Translations under genes and position numbers: made by a program
The notes under the pieces: model-generated
The model's input: only the letters and a program-made list of their open reading frames with translations
What the model was told of the DNA's origin: nothing
Databases searched by the model: none
NCBI GenBank assembly: GCA_030066475.1
Contig: JASJBO010000340.1
Span: 1-8,019 of the forward strand
Reading direction: 5' to 3'
From: Myxococcota bacterium
GTDB taxonomy: Bacteria > Myxococcota_A > UBA9160 > PR03
Length of the DNA: 8,019 nucleotides
Shown here: piece by piece, positions 6,050-8,019 of the stretch
Position numbering within the stretch: the first letter of the stretch is position 1
Layout of the letters: each line of letters starts with the position of its first letter

Positions 6050-7344
6050 CGGATCGACTCCGCCTCCTTGCGGTCGTGGCCGTTGCCGCCGCGGTCCGAT
6101 TCGGGGCGCGGCACCACGCGCACCTCGGTGATGCGCGAGCCCGAGACGCCGGCCACCTGGATCTGGTAGCCCGGCACCCGCACGGAGTCGCCGCGGCGCG
6201 GCGCCCGGCCCAGCTCGTTGAACACCAGACCCGAGAGCGTGTCGCCCCGCTCGGCCGCCACGCTCCAGCCCGTCTCGCGGTTGAAGTCGAGCACCTTGAC
6301 CCGGCCCAGCGCGCGGTAGCTGCCGTCCACGTCGCGGCGGATCGTGAGCAGCTCCTCGCGGTCGAACTCGTCGCGGATCTCGCCGACGATCTCCTCGAGC
6401 ACGTCCTCCTGGGTGACCAGGCCCTGGGTCACGCCAAACTCGTCCTTCACGATCGCCACGTGCACGAAGGCGCGCTGCATGTCGGCCAGCAGGCTCAGGA
6501 TCGGCTTGCGCTCGGGCACGCGCAGCACGGGCTTGAGGATCGAGCCGATGTCGGTGGCGCCGCCCCGCACCGCCTCGACCAGGTCCTTCAGGTGGACGAG
6601 CCCCAGCACGTCATCGATCGACTCGCGGTAGATCGGCGCGCGCGTGTAGCGCTCGTCGAGCAGCTCCTCGAGCAGCGCCGCCGGCTCGACGTCGTGGGCA
6701 TACGCCACGATCTCGGTGCGCGGCACCATGATGTCCGACACGTGCATGTCGACGGCGCGGCCCACGCCGCCGATGATCGAGAGCGGCGAGGCCTCCTCCG
6801 GCGTGGTGCGCGCGGCGCGCGCGAGCCGCAGCACTTCTTCGGCCGAGCCCGGCAGCTCGCCCTCGGCGCCGCCGGCGATCCAGCGCACGGCCGGCTCGAC
6901 GAACCGGTCGAAGAGCACGTGCACCGGCCGCAGCGCCCAGTGGACGATGTAGAGCGGCAGCCCCACGGTGAACGAGACGCGGCGCGGGTAGCGCGCGGCG
7001 AACGCCTTGGGCAGCACCTCGCAGAACAGCAGCACCAGCGTCGTCATGATGCCCGCGGCGGCGAGCACGCCCAGGCGCTCGCCGAGGTAGTGGATCGCCA
7101 CGGCCGAGGCGAGCGATGCGCCGAGCAGGTTGACGACGTTGTTGCCGAGCAGGATGGTGACCAGCAGGCGCGAGGTCGAGTCGAGCAGGGAGCGTACTGC
7201 GACGCCCGACGGGCTGCGGGTGATCTCCTCCTCGGCCTCGAGCTCGTGGCCGCGCAGCCGCATCAGGGCCGTCTCGCTGCCCGAGAAGAATGCGGACAGC
7301 ACCAGGCAGCCCGCAATGATGAGCAGATAGGGGAGCGGATCCAT
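6046..7344 (-). CDS. CNNM/CorC-type (hemolysin family) membrane protein with CBS pair
   Basis: The protein has 432 residues in the family's usual order. The CNNM (DUF21) membrane domain spans about 1-190, with SGSETAL (21-27), LLGNNVVNLLG (65-75) and FCEVLPKAFAARYP (107-120). A CBS-domain pair spans about 203-325, opening with MVPRTEI (206-212) and carrying IVKDEFG (298-304), TQEDVLEEIVGEI (311-323) and the acidic RDEFD. A CorC_HlyC-type C-terminal domain spans about 335-412. Members are linked to magnesium or cobalt efflux and magnesium homeostasis, with the CBS pair binding nucleotides. 'Hemolysin' is a historical name. The tail after about 412 is charged and probably unstructured. The ATG start is supported by GAGGAG four bases upstream. 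The gene is divergent from the 2-hydroxyacid dehydrogenase and overlaps the downstream hydrolase gene by four bases. Confidence 0.93.
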   Translation of the reverse strand: MDPLPYLLIIAGCLVLSAFFSGSETALMRLRGHELEAEEEITRSPSGVAVRSLLDSTSRLLVTILLGNNVVNLLGASLASAVAIHYLGERLGVLAAAGIMTTLVLLFCEVLPKAFAARYPRRVSFTVGLPLYIVHWALRPVHVLFDRFVEPAVRWIAGGAEGELPGSAEEVLRLARAARTTPEEASPLSIIGGVGRAVDMHVSDIMVPRTEIVAYAHDVEPAALLEELLDERYTRAPIYRESIDDVLGLVHLKDLVEAVRGGATDIGSILKPVLRVPERKPILSLLADMQRAFVHVAIVKDEFGVTQGLVTQEDVLEEIVGEIRDEFDREELLTIRRDVDGSYRALGRVKVLDFNRETGWSVAAERGDTLSGLVFNELGRAPRRGDSVRVPGYQIQVAGVSGSRITEVRVVPRPESDRGGNGHDRKEAESIR

Positions 7345-7348
7345 GGAT

Positions 7349-7354
7349 CTCCTC
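7349..7354 (-). promoter_or_regulatory. Shine-Dalgarno site of the CNNM-type gene
   Basis: GAGGAG on the minus strand lies four bases before the ATG at 7344. It confirms this start. It also shows that the genome uses Shine-Dalgarno-led starts as well as the possible leaderless ones seen elsewhere in the window. Confidence 0.75.
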
Positions 7355-7359
7355 GTGAT

Positions 7360-7374
7360 CGGCCCCGCGGGCCG
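7360..7374. other. small hairpin in the divergent spacer
   Basis: CGGCCC, loop CGC, GGGCCG is a perfect 6-bp stem just upstream of the CNNM-type ribosome site. A second, weaker inverted repeat (GCGCC-GGA-GGCGC) lies at 7416-7428. Either could be a leader structure or an operator for the minus-strand gene. In such GC-rich DNA both may be chance. I see no convincing minus-strand promoter in 7345-7453. Confidence 0.3.
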
Positions 7375-7441
7375 ACCCCATCAGTTTCGGCTTCCCGGGG
7401 CCGAGGCTCCACCCCGCGCCGGAGGCGCCCCCGTCATCGGC

Positions 7442-7447
7442 TAGCCT
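7442..7447 (+). promoter_or_regulatory. candidate -10 element for the 2-hydroxyacid dehydrogenase gene
   Basis: TAGCCT fits TANNNT and ends six bases before the GTG at 7454, the same spacing as at the small membrane protein gene. Its TAG is also an in-frame stop, so the GTG is the first possible start. No Shine-Dalgarno site fits between. Confidence 0.45.
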
Positions 7448-7453
7448 TCCCGC

Positions 7454-8019
7454 GTGGACGCCCCCGCGCTGCTGATCTCCGACCGGGTCGAGGAGCGCGC
7501 CGGTGTGGCGCTCGCCGAGGCCTGGCCCGGCGCGCGCGTGGTGCTGCGCGGCGACGACCTGGACGGCGACCCCGCCGCCGTGGGGGTGGCGCTGTTCTCG
7601 GGAGACCTGTTTCCGGATCGGACCCGCGCGTTTGCGCGAGCGCTGCGCGACGCCCCCGGCCTGGCCTGGATGCACAGCTTCAGCGCCGGCGTGGACGACC
7701 CCTGGTTCCAGCGCCTGCGCGCGCGCGGCGTGCGGCTCACCACCTCTTCGGGCGCCATGGCGGTGCCGATCGCGCAGACCGCGATCCTCTACCTGCTGGC
7801 GCTCTCGCGCGACCTGCCAGGCTGGCTCGACGCCCAGGCGCGCCGGAGCTGGGAGCCCCGCGACGTCAGCGACCTCCAGGGCCGTGTGCTCGGCGTCCTC
7901 GGGATGGGCCCGATCGGGCAGGAGGTGGCGCGGCTGGGCGGCGCGCTTCGGATGCGCACTCTGGCGGTCCGGCGCAAGCCCACCGGCGACGAGCCCTGCG
8001 AGACCTGGCCCTGGGAGCG
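7454..8019 (+). CDS. D-isomer-specific 2-hydroxyacid dehydrogenase, 3'-truncated by the window
   Basis: The visible part is 188 codons, and the frame runs open off the window end. The N-terminal catalytic half-domain has LAWMHSFSAGVDD (70-82) and TTSSGAMAVPIAQTAI (96-111), the segment before the NAD domain in this family. The Rossmann motif GMGPIGQEVAR (150-160) follows LQGRVLGVL, and the basic AVRRKP (171-176) after strand 2 suggests a possible preference for NADP. The family reduces 2-oxo acids to D-2-hydroxy acids (or the reverse). The substrate is unknown. The catalytic Arg, Glu and His would lie beyond the window and cannot be checked. An in-frame TAG at 7442-7444 makes the GTG at 7454 the earliest start, and the N-terminus fits the family. 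It is divergent from the CNNM-type gene. Confidence 0.88.
   Translation, partial: MDAPALLISDRVEERAGVALAEAWPGARVVLRGDDLDGDPAAVGVALFSGDLFPDRTRAFARALRDAPGLAWMHSFSAGVDDPWFQRLRARGVRLTTSSGAMAVPIAQTAILYLLALSRDLPGWLDAQARRSWEPRDVSDLQGRVLGVLGMGPIGQEVARLGGALRMRTLAVRRKPTGDEPCETWPWE

Overview
The window is very GC-rich (about 70% or more by eye) chromosomal DNA from a bacterium. It has densely packed genes, many GTG starts and stop/start overlaps. The gene content fits a Myxococcota-, Binatota- or other 'deltaproteobacterial'-type environmental genome, but there is no rRNA, tRNA or marker gene here to fix the taxon, so this is inference. No phage, transposon, CRISPR or RNA gene is visible.

Layout. Positions 1-54 are unassigned. 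Positions 55-169 hold a perfect 41-bp tandem repeat (2.8 copies) that ends one base from the stop codon of the first gene. Positions 5000 down to 171 (minus strand) are a five-gene run in the order Gfo/Idh/MocA oxidoreductase, 6-phosphogluconate/beta-hydroxyacid-type dehydrogenase with a DUF1932-like C-terminus, haloalkane dehalogenase (LinB/DhaA type, complete catalytic pentad), parvulin-like periplasmic foldase, and HupE/UreJ_2-family membrane protein. Three of its four junctions are 4-base GTGA overlaps and the fourth is a 3-bp gap, so it is probably one operon. A 47-bp divergent spacer (5001-5047) carries a palindrome and a -10-like element facing each way. It separates the run from a small plus-strand membrane protein of the 'phage holin 4' (YvlD-like) family at 5048-5422.

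That small gene converges on a minus-strand pair: a Tex30/KANL3-type alpha/beta hydrolase (5423-6049) and, upstream of it, a CNNM/CorC-type membrane protein with CBS domains (6046-7344), again joined by a GTGA overlap. The two convergent stop codons abut with no spacer, and a perfect 9-bp hairpin lies over both. A 109-bp divergent spacer follows, then a D-2-hydroxyacid dehydrogenase on the plus strand (from 7454), cut by the window end.

How the genes may work together: the dehalogenase would turn a haloalkane into an alcohol and halide, and the two co-transcribed NAD(P)-dependent oxidoreductases are candidates for downstream steps. No substrate can be read from the sequence. The foldase and HupE-like protein look like a separate envelope module on the same transcript. 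I see no clearly novel multi-gene defence or signalling system. The most informative non-coding signals are the stop-codon hairpin, the divergent spacer with possible leaderless starts, and the tandem repeat.
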